Source of the DNA: Olivibacter oleidegradans | GTDB taxonomy: Bacteria; Bacteroidota; Bacteroidia; Sphingobacteriales; Sphingobacteriaceae | Direction: 5' to 3' | Length of the DNA stretch: 64,000 bases | Assembly: GCF_042432805.1 (NCBI RefSeq) | Contig: NZ_JBHLWO010000002.1 | Coordinates: 1,116,001 to 1,180,000, forward strand | Part shown: positions 35,481-46,818 of the stretch, piece by piece | Layout of the letters: each line of letters starts with the position of its first letter | Position numbering within the stretch: position 1 is the stretch's first letter | Translations under genes and position numbers: made by a program | Notes under the pieces: model-generated | What the model saw: the letters and a program-made list of their open reading frames with translations, nothing else | What the model was told of the DNA's origin: nothing | The model's database searches: none

Positions 35481-38400
35481 ATGAAAACAGCAAAGTTGAT
35501 TGGTATTACCCCTTTCGAGCTTCCTGATTTGGCTTTATTGAAGGCACTTAGTAAAACCCCTTTTGCACCGGTTCTCCATATCGGTAGAAATCACGATCAG
35601 ATAGAAAAAATATACGATAATATAAAATCCTATAAGCCAAAGTCCATAGGTCTTTGTTTTCCTGACTCCCACATTCCATCAAAGGAACTTCCATCGTCTG
35701 TAGCCTATATTATTATGCCATTTTCTAACGAAATCTCAATGGAGGCTATTGACGTAGAAATTATTTTTCAAGTTTATTCTGTGGAAGAGGCAAGACTCGC
35801 CAAGGCCAGAGGTGCAAAAACAATTATTATTAAGGGAAATGAATCGGGAGGTCATGTTGCCTATGAAGCCACTTATATTCTATTCCAGCATGTGATCCAG
35901 GATTTTGATCTGCAAAGTCTATCAGTATGGGTACAAGGTGGTATAGGGATTCATTCTGCCGCAGCACTTATTGGATTAGGAGCGGACGGAATCGTAATGG
36001 ATAATCAACTATCGTTATTCCCGGAATGTAAGGCACCGCAAGCGCTAAAAAATGTCATTGAAAAATTAAACGGTACCGAAACTAAATTAGTCGGTAACTT
36101 CCGCGTATTAAATCGCCCTAATGCACCGGAACTTCCCCAAGGTGCTACTTTCTCGGATTTACTTCCATACTTGAATGGAAACTATACACTGGAAGATTCT
36201 TATTTGCCTATGGGGCAAGATGTTATCTTGTCAAAAGGACTTGTTAGCAACTATAAAACAATCAATCACCTCGCATCTGGTTTACTTGAAGCTATCAATG
36301 GTCATATTAAGCAAGCCAAAACTGAGCATGTGTTAAGAGAAGATAATCCTTTAGCGAAGGAGCTTAAGATACGCTATCCAATAGCGCAGGGACCAATGAC
36401 TCGAGTGAGTGATCTTCCAAGTTTTGCGGAAGCTGTATCTTTGGGAGGTGCACTGCCTTTTGTAGCACTTTCGTTAATGACGGGTGAAAAAGCAAAAGAA
36501 TTGATCGTAAAAACGAAAGAAGTGCTTCAAGACCAAACCTGGGGTGTCGGAATCCTCGGTTTTGCGCCGCAAGAATTAAGGGAGGAACAGTCTCGCTACA
36601 TTTTAGAGGCAAAGCCCCCTGTCCTACTCGTAGCCGGTGGTCGTCCGTCCCAAGCGATTCCTTTTGAAAAAGCCGGAATTAAAACCTTCTTGCACGTTCC
36701 TTCTCCTACCCTTCTTGACCTATTTATAAAAGAGGGTGCAAGAAAGTTCGTATTCGAAGGAAGAGAGTGTGGGGGGCACGTTGGTCCGTTATCGTCTCTG
36801 GTACTTTGGGAACTTCAAATTGAGCGTATTTTAAAAGAGGAACAGCTACCATCATTTGAACTATTTTTTGCCGGTGGAATACATGATAGTTTTTCAAGTG
36901 CCTTTGTATCCATCATGAGTGCTCCATTAGCTATCGGTGGTGCAAAAATTGGTGTGCTCATGGGGTCAGCTTATATTTACACAAAGGAGGCGGTTGATTC
37001 GGGTGCTATTCTGCCTGGTTTTCAGGAACAAGCGATAAAGCAGGCGGAAACCGTTCTGTTAGAAACTGCTCCCGGCCATGAAACCAGATGTTTGCAATCG
37101 CCTTTTACCTCCTACTTCGAAGAAGAAAAGCGGAGACTTGAAAAGGATGGTGTCGATAAAAAGCAGATATGGGAATCATTGGAGCAGTTAAACGTGGGGC
37201 GTTTGCGCATCGCTAGCAAAGGAATCGAACGGGTATCTGAGAATCTGATATATCTGAACGAGGATGTGCAATATCAAAAGGGTATGTACATGATCGGACA
37301 GGTAGCCGCTTTAAACAATAAGATCAGAACCATAGCTGATTTACACGAAGATGTCGCCAAAAACAATTATAAACATATTGAACATGCAGAGACCTTTACC
37401 TTAACAGAAACAACCAATCATGCGATCGATATAGCTATTATTGGAATGGCATGTATCTATCCGGGAGCACAGGATATTGACGCTTTTTGGCGGAATATAC
37501 TAGATGCTAAAAATTGTATTACGGAGGTGCCTGATGAAAGATGGAATAAAGAGATTTATTATGATCCATTAGATACCAACGGCAGCAAATCTCCATCAAA
37601 ATGGGGTGGATTTATACCGAAGATCGAATTTGACCCGCTTGAATTTGGAATTCCCCCGCAGTCGTTGGCCGCTATTGATCCAACACAGCTGTTGAGTCTG
37701 CTTGTTGCAAAGCGGGCACTTGAACATGCAGGTTATGCCGCGAAGGACGCTAATAAGGAGAATGTATCGGTTATCATAGGTGCGGAAGGTGGCAATGACT
37801 TGGCCAATAATTACAGTTTCAGAGCACTTTTCTCGCAATTTTTCGGCGAAATACCGAAGGAAGTTGATGAATCCTTACCAAAACTTACTGAGGACTCGTT
37901 TCCGGGGGTATTGGCAAATGTAATTGCCGGTCGAATTACCAATCGATTAGACCTTGGTGGCCGTAATTATACAGTGGATGCTGCATGTGCTTCTTCGCTG
38001 GCGGCTATTGACTTGGCATGTCAAGAGCTCATCCTCAACAAATCTGATATGGTGATTGCCGGAGCGGCGGATTTACATAATGGTATCAATGATTATCTGA
38101 TGTTTGCCAGTACACATGCTCTTTCGAAAAAAGGTCGATGCGCAACCTTTGATGCGGAGGCTGATGGCATCGCTTTAGGCGAAGGTGTGGCAATGGTTGT
38201 GCTGAAAAGATTGGAAGATGCGCAACAGGACGGTGATCAAATTTTTGCCGTAATTAAAGGTGTAGGCGGCTCCAGCGATGGAAAGAGTCTTGGGTTAACA
38301 GCACCTCGACTTGCCGGACAAACGAAGGCATTGGAAAGAGCCTATTCGCAGGCGGGTTTATCCATATCATCTGTTGAACTCTTCGAGGCACATGGTACCG

Positions 38401-41400
38401 GCACGGTGGTTGGAGATCGCACTGAATTGAGTGCATTAACGCAGGCAATGGTTAAGAGCGGAGCCATCCCGCAACAAAGCCATCTTGGTTCAGTTAAAAC
38501 CCAAATTGGGCATACAAAATGCGCGGCGGGTATGGCAGGCCTGATTAAAAGTGCGTTGAGTGTATATTACGGAATTAAACCGCCGACTATTAACTTAAAA
38601 GAACCTAATGGTTTTTACAACGAAAAAACAAGTCCGTTTGTATTTACCGACAAAGCTGGTTTATGGTCCAATCCACAACGAGTAGCCGGAGTTAGTGCTT
38701 TTGGTTTCGGCGGCACGAACTTTCATGCCGTTATTTCCAATCATGCAGATAACAAGGAAATACCGTTCTCTGTTACGAAGCAATGGCCCGCGGAGCTCTT
38801 TGTTTTCAGAGGAAATGATTACGAAGAGGCCAGTCTCCTACTCAAGAAAACAAAACGATTAATTGATCTGAACGACTCGGTAAAGTTACGTGATATTGCG
38901 TTCTCTCTTGCTACCTATAGCAATGCTCCGGTACAATTATCTATAATCGCTGATTCCATAGCAGATCTGCAATTCAAGATAGATTTGGTATTGTCCGGTA
39001 CGCATGCGAAGGATACATACATAACAAAGGAGGTTAAGGGAAAAACGGCCTTCCTGTTTGCTGGTCAAGGAAGTCAGCGAATACACATGGCTAGAGAGCT
39101 ATTGGTGAACTTTCCACGGATGAGATCACTTCTCAGTCGTTACCCGGCATACGAAAAAATACTTTTTCCTAGCAATGCTTTCAGTGAAGAAAGTTTAAAG
39201 AAGCAAAAGGAAGCCATTAAAGATACGCGTATGGCGCAACCGCTTTTAGGAATAATAGATATAGCGATTGCTAACCTTTTGAGTGATCTTGGCGTCATCC
39301 CCGATATGCTGGCAGGCCATAGCTACGGAGAGCTTCCGGCACTCGCATTTGCAGGGGTGTTCAATGAGGGGGATCTCGTTGCTTTAAGTAAAGGGAGAGC
39401 CGAAGCTATCTTGGCCTCGACAGGTGACGACAAGGGGATTATGGTAGCCGTAAACGGTGATAAAGCGATGATCGATCAGTTGTTGTCTTCGAGAAAGAAC
39501 ATATACGCCGTCAATCATAATTCTCCACAGCAATGGGTTCTAGCAGGCGAATCCGCTGTGATGGAAAGCTTTATGCAGGTCTTGAAGGAACAAAAAGTTT
39601 CCTACCGGCAACTGGAAGTAGCCTGTGCTTTTCATAGTCCGTTAATTGCAAAGGCGGAATCTCTTTACGCTGATTTGTTGAACGATTTTTCATTTAAACA
39701 GCCTAGCATTCCTGTTTGGTCAAATACAAGTGCTGCTTTATATCCAACGGAAAGTACCGAAATCAAGAACCGTTTGGCTTCTCATATTGTCAATCCTGTG
39801 CTTTTTTCAGACCAAATAGAAGAAATGTACGCGAATGGTGCCCGAATTTTTATTGAGGTTGGGCCAGGTAAGACGCTAACAAGTTTGACAAAGTCGATTT
39901 TAGGCAAGGAAGAGGTTGTTATACATACAGAGGAAAATGGAAAACACGGTATTTTCCAACTATTAGTGGCTTTAGCGCAATATATAGCTACAGGGAAAAC
40001 CGTACAGATAGATGTTTTATTTGCAGATCGACAAGCAACTTGGTTAGATCTGGACAACCCGGAGAAACTCAAGAAAAGTTCCTCAATCTGGCTCGTGGAT
40101 GGTCAGATGGCGATGCCTGCTCAAGGCAAACTACCCGCTTACAGTGCACTGCCTGTAACGAAGCCTATCATTAATTTTAAAGAACTGACCGTGCAAAACA
40201 ACACAAAAAGTGATACTTTATCGGTACAAGGATCTGCTGAGCAGCTCACCTTGGAATATTTAGCAGGTATGAAGATGCTAATTCAAGCACAACGGGATGT
40301 CCTCCTCGCCTATCTAGGACAGCCTAGTACGAACAATTATATCCATACAAATCCTAATACGGTTCCGGTATCAATGCCTAGTCTCATTGAAAAGAGAGAA
40401 CAATCTCCGGATCCTGTAGGTAAGAAAGCTAATGAAAACGAACTAATAACATCCGGTCCAAAAACGACAAAGCCTTTGTCTACGATTCTGATGGAGGTGG
40501 TAAGCGAAAAAACAGGTTATCCAAAGGATATGCTAGGAATGGATCTGGATCTGGAAGCAGATTTGAGTATTGATTCCATTAAGAGACTCGAAATTATTGG
40601 CGAGTTGCGTATACAGTTAAGTAACTTTCAGTTTAAAAATAAAAGCCAAGATGAAATGGTGGAACAATTGGCTTCCATCAAAACACTTAATGGTTTACTT
40701 GGATGGTTTGACGCAAACATTATAAACGATGTTAATGAAACCTTAACAACGGAAATAACCCGGCAACAACCTGCGCTTCAGAAAGGTGATATCCAAGATA
40801 TGATTCTAGGAATTGTAAGTGAGAAAACAGGATACCCAACGGAAATGCTCGGTCTTGATCTCGACTTGGAGGCTGATCTAAGTATAGATTCCATCAAAAG
40901 AATCGAAATAATCGGTGAACTCAAAGTTAAATTAGAGGCTATTATGCCTGGCGATGAGGAAAACCAAGAGCAAATGGAAAAGCTATCTGCGTTTAAAACC
41001 TTAAATCATTTGATCGATTGGATAGCCGCCAAACTATTAGCTAACGGTGAATCTAAAAGCCTTGCAGATAAAGAAAAGCCGTTCGTTGACACCTTACTTG
41101 GAAATAACGAACTTAGTGATACATTGAAACGGATCAAGTTTGAATTGACAGATGTTCATGCTTTATTAAAACAGGACTATCCTAATACCTTGCAAGGTGC
41201 AAAAGTTGCCATTACACGCGATGGGAATCTCGGTTTTCTGATTAAAGAGAAGCTGGAAGAACGAGGCGCAATTGTCGATATTGTACCACAAGAAAAAGAC
41301 CTGGCAAGCTATGACGGACTGGTGATTTTAGATATGGTCGCATCTAATCACCGATTAAATATTATCGATGCCGTCCGCATGGTAAAATCGTTGGATATGA

Positions 41401-42524
41401 ACCGTGTTAAGTGGGTTTATGTGTTATCTGATCACGGTGCTCATGTTGATAAGAATGAAGATCCCAAATTTCTACGAAGTTATCAGGGATATACGGGTTT
41501 TATTAAAAGTCTAGATAAAGAATATGATCAGGCAAAATGTCGGACCATTCATTTTATGAATGAAACAAAAGAAGATAAAATTCCTGACTTATTGATTGAT
41601 GAAATGCTTTGCACGGATGAGCCATCAGTTATCTATTACAAAGATAATTTTAGACATGCAGTTAAAGAAACGAACGATCCTTTACAGACTGCAAACAGAA
41701 GTCCGTTTGTTATGGATAAGGATGCTGTTGTTCTTGTTTTAGGGGGTGCCCAAGGGATTACCGCCGCGTTAACTACACATTTAGCGAAGGAGTATCCTTG
41801 TAATTATGTGCTAGTAGGCCGGTCTTCATATCCGAGTGACGTGGACTCAAATCAGATTATCATGCAAAGCAAAGAGGAAATCAGAAAGAGCCTAATTGAG
41901 CAAGGGTATTCCAAGTCACCTGCAGAGATTGAACAAAGGACAATACAGTTGCATAAAACACAACAAATCCTAAGTAGCATGCAGGCTATTAGGGAACAAG
42001 GTGCAAATGTGAGTTATCATGCTGTTGACGTAAGAGATGAAGATGCGCTAGTGCTTCTGATACAGGAGCTCTATAAGAAATATGGCAGAATTGATGGCGT
42101 AATTCATGGAGCAGGTATTTTGGAAGATAAGTTATTTGAAAATAAAACGGCTGATTCCTTCGAACGGGTCTTTAGTACGAAAGTGACCCCCTTACGCGTA
42201 CTCGCTGAACAATTGAGAAACGATACGCAATTTATTGTGTTCTTTTCCAGCATAGCTTCTGTTTATGGAAATAGAGGCCAAACAGATTATGCAGCGGCAA
42301 ACAGTGTGCTGGATCATTATGCAGAGGTGTTACGAAAGAAAATGAAAGGTCGAGTAATGGCAATCAATTGGGGACCATGGAAAGGTGCCGGGATGGTGTC
42401 CTCCAGTCTCGAGAAAGAATACGAACGTCGGGGCATATCGCTAATTCCCTTGGAAAGAGGAAAAGAAACATTTGCCAATGAAATAAAATATGGAAATGAG
42501 AGTCGGGTTTTAATTATGGCATAG
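35481..42524 (+). CDS. Iterative PUFA-synthase-like PKS: NPD-NPD-KS-AT-ACP-ACP-KR
   Basis: A 2347-residue multidomain synthase for a fatty-acid- or polyketide-like lipid. Order: NPD-like FMN half (about 1-290, SGGHV at His125), second PfaD-like NPD enoyl reductase (about 300-625, ECGGHVG at His433), KS (about 650-1075, Cys836, His971, His1011), AT (about 1190-1475, AGHSYGE, Ser1281), two ACPs with the PUFA-type motif LEADLSIDSIKR (Ser1699, Ser1804), and KR (about 1890-2340, GGAQGI at 2088, Tyr2270 in TDYAAAN; LED suggests a B-type KR). The motif and the NPD reductase tie it to secondary lipid synthases, but two ACPs and the N-terminal ER differ from PfaA. The next gene starts 10 nt on. Confidence 0.92.
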   Translation: MKTAKLIGITPFELPDLALLKALSKTPFAPVLHIGRNHDQIEKIYDNIKSYKPKSIGLCFPDSHIPSKELPSSVAYIIMPFSNEISMEAIDVEIIFQVYSVEEARLAKARGAKTIIIKGNESGGHVAYEATYILFQHVIQDFDLQSLSVWVQGGIGIHSAAALIGLGADGIVMDNQLSLFPECKAPQALKNVIEKLNGTETKLVGNFRVLNRPNAPELPQGATFSDLLPYLNGNYTLEDSYLPMGQDVILSKGLVSNYKTINHLASGLLEAINGHIKQAKTEHVLREDNPLAKELKIRYPIAQGPMTRVSDLPSFAEAVSLGGALPFVALSLMTGEKAKELIVKTKEVLQDQTWGVGILGFAPQELREEQSRYILEAKPPVLLVAGGRPSQAIPFEKAGIKTFLHVPSPTLLDLFIKEGARKFVFEGRECGGHVGPLSSLVLWELQIERILKEEQLPSFELFFAGGIHDSFSSAFVSIMSAPLAIGGAKIGVLMGSAYIYTKEAVDSGAILPGFQEQAIKQAETVLLETAPGHETRCLQSPFTSYFEEEKRRLEKDGVDKKQIWESLEQLNVGRLRIASKGIERVSENLIYLNEDVQYQKGMYMIGQVAALNNKIRTIADLHEDVAKNNYKHIEHAETFTLTETTNHAIDIAIIGMACIYPGAQDIDAFWRNILDAKNCITEVPDERWNKEIYYDPLDTNGSKSPSKWGGFIPKIEFDPLEFGIPPQSLAAIDPTQLLSLLVAKRALEHAGYAAKDANKENVSVIIGAEGGNDLANNYSFRALFSQFFGEIPKEVDESLPKLTEDSFPGVLANVIAGRITNRLDLGGRNYTVDAACASSLAAIDLACQELILNKSDMVIAGAADLHNGINDYLMFASTHALSKKGRCATFDAEADGIALGEGVAMVVLKRLEDAQQDGDQIFAVIKGVGGSSDGKSLGLTAPRLAGQTKALERAYSQAGLSISSVELFEAHGTGTVVGDRTELSALTQAMVKSGAIPQQSHLGSVKTQIGHTKCAAGMAGLIKSALSVYYGIKPPTINLKEPNGFYNEKTSPFVFTDKAGLWSNPQRVAGVSAFGFGGTNFHAVISNHADNKEIPFSVTKQWPAELFVFRGNDYEEASLLLKKTKRLIDLNDSVKLRDIAFSLATYSNAPVQLSIIADSIADLQFKIDLVLSGTHAKDTYITKEVKGKTAFLFAGQGSQRIHMARELLVNFPRMRSLLSRYPAYEKILFPSNAFSEESLKKQKEAIKDTRMAQPLLGIIDIAIANLLSDLGVIPDMLAGHSYGELPALAFAGVFNEGDLVALSKGRAEAILASTGDDKGIMVAVNGDKAMIDQLLSSRKNIYAVNHNSPQQWVLAGESAVMESFMQVLKEQKVSYRQLEVACAFHSPLIAKAESLYADLLNDFSFKQPSIPVWSNTSAALYPTESTEIKNRLASHIVNPVLFSDQIEEMYANGARIFIEVGPGKTLTSLTKSILGKEEVVIHTEENGKHGIFQLLVALAQYIATGKTVQIDVLFADRQATWLDLDNPEKLKKSSSIWLVDGQMAMPAQGKLPAYSALPVTKPIINFKELTVQNNTKSDTLSVQGSAEQLTLEYLAGMKMLIQAQRDVLLAYLGQPSTNNYIHTNPNTVPVSMPSLIEKREQSPDPVGKKANENELITSGPKTTKPLSTILMEVVSEKTGYPKDMLGMDLDLEADLSIDSIKRLEIIGELRIQLSNFQFKNKSQDEMVEQLASIKTLNGLLGWFDANIINDVNETLTTEITRQQPALQKGDIQDMILGIVSEKTGYPTEMLGLDLDLEADLSIDSIKRIEIIGELKVKLEAIMPGDEENQEQMEKLSAFKTLNHLIDWIAAKLLANGESKSLADKEKPFVDTLLGNNELSDTLKRIKFELTDVHALLKQDYPNTLQGAKVAITRDGNLGFLIKEKLEERGAIVDIVPQEKDLASYDGLVILDMVASNHRLNIIDAVRMVKSLDMNRVKWVYVLSDHGAHVDKNEDPKFLRSYQGYTGFIKSLDKEYDQAKCRTIHFMNETKEDKIPDLLIDEMLCTDEPSVIYYKDNFRHAVKETNDPLQTANRSPFVMDKDAVVLVLGGAQGITAALTTHLAKEYPCNYVLVGRSSYPSDVDSNQIIMQSKEEIRKSLIEQGYSKSPAEIEQRTIQLHKTQQILSSMQAIREQGANVSYHAVDVRDEDALVLLIQELYKKYGRIDGVIHGAGILEDKLFENKTADSFERVFSTKVTPLRVLAEQLRNDTQFIVFFSSIASVYGNRGQTDYAAANSVLDHYAEVLRKKMKGRVMAINWGPWKGAGMVSSSLEKEYERRGISLIPLERGKETFANEIKYGNESRVLIMA

Positions 42525-42534
42525 TTACGCAGAA

Positions 42535-45500
42535 ATGAATAAAAAAGATATTGCAATTATCGGGATGTCTGCTGTATTTCCGGGAGCTCCCGATATCAAT
42601 TCGTATTGGAATAACATTTTAAAGAAAGTTGATGCTACGGGACCCATACCGTCAAGTAGAATTAACGAGCGGTATTTTATTCCCGATGATGAATCCTACG
42701 ATCGATTCTATTGCTCGCGTGGTGGCTTTATTGATGATTATGCGCATTTTGACCCCGTTACATTCGGTATTCTTCCACTTGCTGTAGAAGGGATGGAACC
42801 TGACCAATTACTCACGCTTCAGTTAGTTCATAGCGCTTTGGAAGATGCCGGTGTTTGGAAGAACAAATACAAACTTGATAGAACTTCTATTATCATAGGA
42901 AAAGGCAATTACGTGGGGCCTGGGGCGACGCGAGCGGTCGAAGTTGTACATGTAGCAGAGCAGCTGGTGAATGTTATACGGCACTTAATGCCAGATTTAA
43001 AAGAGGAGGAGATCAAGCGGATAAAAAAGGAGTTCCAGAAGAAAAAAGGGCGCTTCACTCCGGATACTGCGATGGGCCTCATACCTAACCTGATTGCTTC
43101 ATTAGTGGCTAATCGTTTTAACCTAGGAGGAGCCGCTTATACCGTTGACGCTGCCTGCGCAAGTTCGTTATTGGCTATAGACCATGCCGTGAACGAATTA
43201 GTAAACGATCGATCGGATATGGTCATTGCCGGAGGTGTTCATGTCGGCCAAAACGCCACATTTTGGAGTATTTTCCATCAATTGGGAGCGCTTTCCAAAC
43301 GGCAGCAAAGTAGGCCGTTTGATAAGGACGCCGACGGATTAATAATTGGTGAAGGTTGTGGTTTCGTAGTCTTGAAAACGCTCGATAAAGCATTATTAGA
43401 CGGTGATCGGATTTATTGTGTCATAAAAGGTGTCGGTATAAGCAGCGATGGTTCGGGAACGAGTGTCATGAGTCCCTCCACCAAAGGACAAGCGAGGGCA
43501 ATCGAACAGGCATGGCAACAAGCTGGTTTGTCTGTTAACGATATCGGTTACTTAGAGGCCCATGGTACCGCCACGGTTATTGGCGATCGTACTGAACTGG
43601 AAACGCTTAAATTGGTGTTTGGTTCGGCTAGCAAAGGGAATAAAGCAAAAATCGGGAGTGTAAAATCCATGATTGGACATGCGATGCCCGCGGCTGGCAT
43701 TGCCGGTGTAATAAAAACGGCTCTAGCACTGTATAATGACACGCTTCCCCCTACCTTGCACTGCGATTCACCTATTGAGGTTTTGGCCGAAACTCGATTT
43801 GAACCGGTAAATGAACCGATAAACTGGTCTAGCAGCGGTTTACCGCTAAGGGCCGGTGTAAATGCCTTCGGTTTTGGCGGCATCAATGCGCATGTTGTAT
43901 TGGAAGCTTTTACAGTAAAAAATACGGTACATCAGGCCAAGCGAGTAGCAGAGGATGAAGTGCGAGTATTGGCACGAAAAAGTGTGGATGAATTAATATT
44001 AGCGCTAGAAAGTGGCAGCAATGATATAGGCGATGGTGATTTTCGCATAGCAGTTTTTAATCCAACGGTAGACCGGATTAAAAAGGCGATCAATATCGTG
44101 ACTAAAAATAAGCCCTGGCGTAATAGACAGGATATATGGTATACAAATGCGCCGCTACTACGCGGAGAGAAGAAAATTGCTTTTCTATTCCCCGGTCTAG
44201 ATGGCTTATCATCGGGCGAAACCGAAAGTGTTTCCAAATACTTTAAAATAGAGCAGGAGTTTCTACTTGAAGATTCTATGCATGATACAAAAGTTTTTGT
44301 TTCTGCCTTGAATCAACTTCAAAATAGTAGAACGATTGATCTAGCGATGAAAAAACTCGGGGTTGTACCGGATATCAATGCAGGACATAGCATGGGCGAG
44401 TGGCTGGCGGCCATGTCAGCAGGTTTGGTTACAACGAGTTCTGTCAAACATTTAATAACAAAGCTTGATCCTCAATTGTTTGAAGTAAGCTATGCCAGGT
44501 TTATCGCAGTTGGTTGTAGTTATGAACGTATTAAGGGGATTTCAGAAAAAATTCCGTCCCTCTATTTAGCAAATGACAATTGCCCTCAGCAAGTAATACT
44601 CTGCGGTACGTACGAAGCAATTGAGCAGCTCATTACGGAATTGAAGGTACACCAAATTTTTCATCAGGTTTTACCATTTCAATCCGGTTTCCATAGTCCT
44701 TTTATTAAAGATAGAGTGCCTCAAATATTAGAAGGCATCGAAGAAATAGATTTTTTAAGGGTAAAGATTCCAGTTTGGTCTGCCACAAACCTGGCCCCTT
44801 ACCCTGATACAGTGGAGGCGATAAGGCAACTTAATGTTGAACATTTAATACAGCCGGTTAGATTCAGGGAGCTTATTGAAAAATTATACCATCAAGAACA
44901 AGTGCGTGTTTTTATCCAGATTGGAGCAGGCGGCATAACAGGCTTTGTTGATGATACCCTTAAAGGAAATCCATATAATGCTTTATCTACTACTTCTCCC
45001 TATCGAGATGGATTATCTCAGTTGCGAAGAATACTTGCCTCATTGTATGTCGACGGTAAAGAAGTCGACTTAGATTTTTTAGGTCTTCAAACAAAATCAC
45101 AGAAGAATGCATCTGTTAAGTTAAATCTTGGTTCACCGCTTGTAAGCACGTGGGATTTTCCGATCCATTCATCGTTTACAAAGCCACCTAAAGATACCGG
45201 TTATGTGAGAACACAACGAACGGTAAAACATCCACTTGCGATGGCTGTGATGGACAATATGGAGGAAGCGATGGGTATGTATTCGGATCTGATCGAACTG
45301 ATTGAAAACAAGGAGTTTTCGAATCCACTACCACAGTGTTTTAATAGGTTTGGAACCGAATCTCATGTGCCCGGGCATTTTGAAACACCGTTCAATATTT
45401 CGCTAGATCAGCATCCCTATCTTATAGACCATGCACTGGTAAAACAAAAGCCAGGTTGGCATTGTCCGGAAGATATGGATCCGGTAATTCCGATGACAAT

Positions 45501-46818
45501 GATTTTGGAATTGCTAGGTGAAGCTGCTTTTAATCACGAAAGACAACGAAAGTTGAGCAGAATACAACAGATCCGGGTTTTCCAATGGATGAATGTGAGT
45601 AAGCCGTTCAGGGAAAAAGTAGTTGGTGAGAGGAAAAATGACTCTATATGGAGCGTCCGTATTGATAAGTATGCCGAGGCGGAAGTTGTATTAGCTGAAA
45701 AATTGGAGAGCTCTTCTTTGCAACTGTTAACGGTGGGTAATTTATTGGATATACAAATTGATCCCGTAACCATTTATGATCGACACATGTTCCATGGGCC
45801 AGCTTATCAAGGTATAAAAGCTGTCAATTCTATTGGTGATAAGGGAATAAGGGGAATAATCGTTGGCAGTGGAGGAAAAGGCTCACTGCTAGATAATGCC
45901 GGGCAATTATTCGGCTTATGGTTGCAATTAACCTTAAAGGTGAATAAAGTTGCATTTCCTATCAAAATCGATGAAATTATATTTTATCAGGATTTCGCTG
46001 ATCAGACAGGCGAATTCGAATGTACGTGTTCGCTAACGGACATCAATGATGAAACGGCTACTGCCAACTTTCTGCTTAAAAGAGACGGAAAGGTCTGGGC
46101 GGTGATTAATGGATGGCAGAATATACGGTTGGAGTTTGACGAACGCCTATGGCAAGTGTCTATGTCTCCTAAATTCAACCTATTGTCGGAGGAGATATAT
46201 CCGGAGGTATTCAAATTTCACAAGGCTTACCAAAAAGTTATTTCGTGGGATTTTATTGCAAAACGTTACTTGCCACTAGCGGATCGTAACTTCCTAAACG
46301 GCTTAGCGCTTAACAAGAGAAAGAAATGGTTAGTTAGTCGTGTTGCCCTAAGAGATGCGATAAGATCATTACTCTTAAGAGAAACGAACACTGCCTATTA
46401 CCCCATAGAATTTAGTATTGCTAAACTTGCTACCGGACAGCCCGTTATACAAGGGCCTTTAGCTGCAGATGTTCAGATCTCAATAGCACATAAAAATGAT
46501 GAAGCCGTAGCCATTGCACGACTCGGTAAACCTGTTGGAATCGATATGGAAGAAATCAAGTCGAGAGGGGTGGGTTTTGAAGAAATCGCCCTGACGGCCA
46601 ACGAACGACTTTTGTTAAAAGGAAAAAAAGATCGGGACGAGTGGATTACGCGCTTTTGGGTAGCAAAAGAGGCTTATGGGAAGTCAATTGGGAAGGGCTT
46701 GGCTGGCAATCCAAAGACTTATCAAGTAGGTGCAATTGAGGGGGATGAGCTGATTATTGAAAGTATAAAAGTTAAAACAATTAAGTACAACAATTATATC
46801 ATAGGATGGACACTGTAG
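42535..46818 (+). CDS. PKS subunit KS-AT-DH with C-terminal phosphopantetheinyl transferase
   Basis: A 1427-residue partner subunit. KS occupies about 1-440 with a complete triad (Cys208, His343, His382), so it is not a chain-length-factor-type KS. AT lies at about 545-840 (GHSMGEW, Ser619, with FPGLDG in place of the usual GQG). A double-hotdog PS-DH lies at about 925-1200, with a likely catalytic pair His966 (LIDHALV) and Asp1120 (LLDNAGQ). The C-terminal 150 residues are an Sfp-type PPTase (GIDMEEI, Asp1337; WVAKEAYGKS, Lys1378, Glu1379). It would condense, load, dehydrate and activate ACPs. It overlaps the ACP gene by 13 nt. Confidence 0.92.
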   Translation: MNKKDIAIIGMSAVFPGAPDINSYWNNILKKVDATGPIPSSRINERYFIPDDESYDRFYCSRGGFIDDYAHFDPVTFGILPLAVEGMEPDQLLTLQLVHSALEDAGVWKNKYKLDRTSIIIGKGNYVGPGATRAVEVVHVAEQLVNVIRHLMPDLKEEEIKRIKKEFQKKKGRFTPDTAMGLIPNLIASLVANRFNLGGAAYTVDAACASSLLAIDHAVNELVNDRSDMVIAGGVHVGQNATFWSIFHQLGALSKRQQSRPFDKDADGLIIGEGCGFVVLKTLDKALLDGDRIYCVIKGVGISSDGSGTSVMSPSTKGQARAIEQAWQQAGLSVNDIGYLEAHGTATVIGDRTELETLKLVFGSASKGNKAKIGSVKSMIGHAMPAAGIAGVIKTALALYNDTLPPTLHCDSPIEVLAETRFEPVNEPINWSSSGLPLRAGVNAFGFGGINAHVVLEAFTVKNTVHQAKRVAEDEVRVLARKSVDELILALESGSNDIGDGDFRIAVFNPTVDRIKKAINIVTKNKPWRNRQDIWYTNAPLLRGEKKIAFLFPGLDGLSSGETESVSKYFKIEQEFLLEDSMHDTKVFVSALNQLQNSRTIDLAMKKLGVVPDINAGHSMGEWLAAMSAGLVTTSSVKHLITKLDPQLFEVSYARFIAVGCSYERIKGISEKIPSLYLANDNCPQQVILCGTYEAIEQLITELKVHQIFHQVLPFQSGFHSPFIKDRVPQILEGIEEIDFLRVKIPVWSATNLAPYPDTVEAIRQLNVEHLIQPVRFRELIEKLYHQEQVRVFIQIGAGGITGFVDDTLKGNPYNALSTTSPYRDGLSQLRRILASLYVDGKEVDLDFLGLQTKSQKNASVKLNLGSPLVSTWDFPIHSSFTKPPKDTGYVRTQRTVKHPLAMAVMDNMEEAMGMYSDLIELIENKEFSNPLPQCFNRFGTESHVPGHFETPFNISLDQHPYLIDHALVKQKPGWHCPEDMDPVIPMTMILELLGEAAFNHERQRKLSRIQQIRVFQWMNVSKPFREKVVGERKNDSIWSVRIDKYAEAEVVLAEKLESSSLQLLTVGNLLDIQIDPVTIYDRHMFHGPAYQGIKAVNSIGDKGIRGIIVGSGGKGSLLDNAGQLFGLWLQLTLKVNKVAFPIKIDEIIFYQDFADQTGEFECTCSLTDINDETATANFLLKRDGKVWAVINGWQNIRLEFDERLWQVSMSPKFNLLSEEIYPEVFKFHKAYQKVISWDFIAKRYLPLADRNFLNGLALNKRKKWLVSRVALRDAIRSLLLRETNTAYYPIEFSIAKLATGQPVIQGPLAADVQISIAHKNDEAVAIARLGKPVGIDMEEIKSRGVGFEEIALTANERLLLKGKKDRDEWITRFWVAKEAYGKSIGKGLAGNPKTYQVGAIEGDELIIESIKVKTIKYNNYIIGWTL

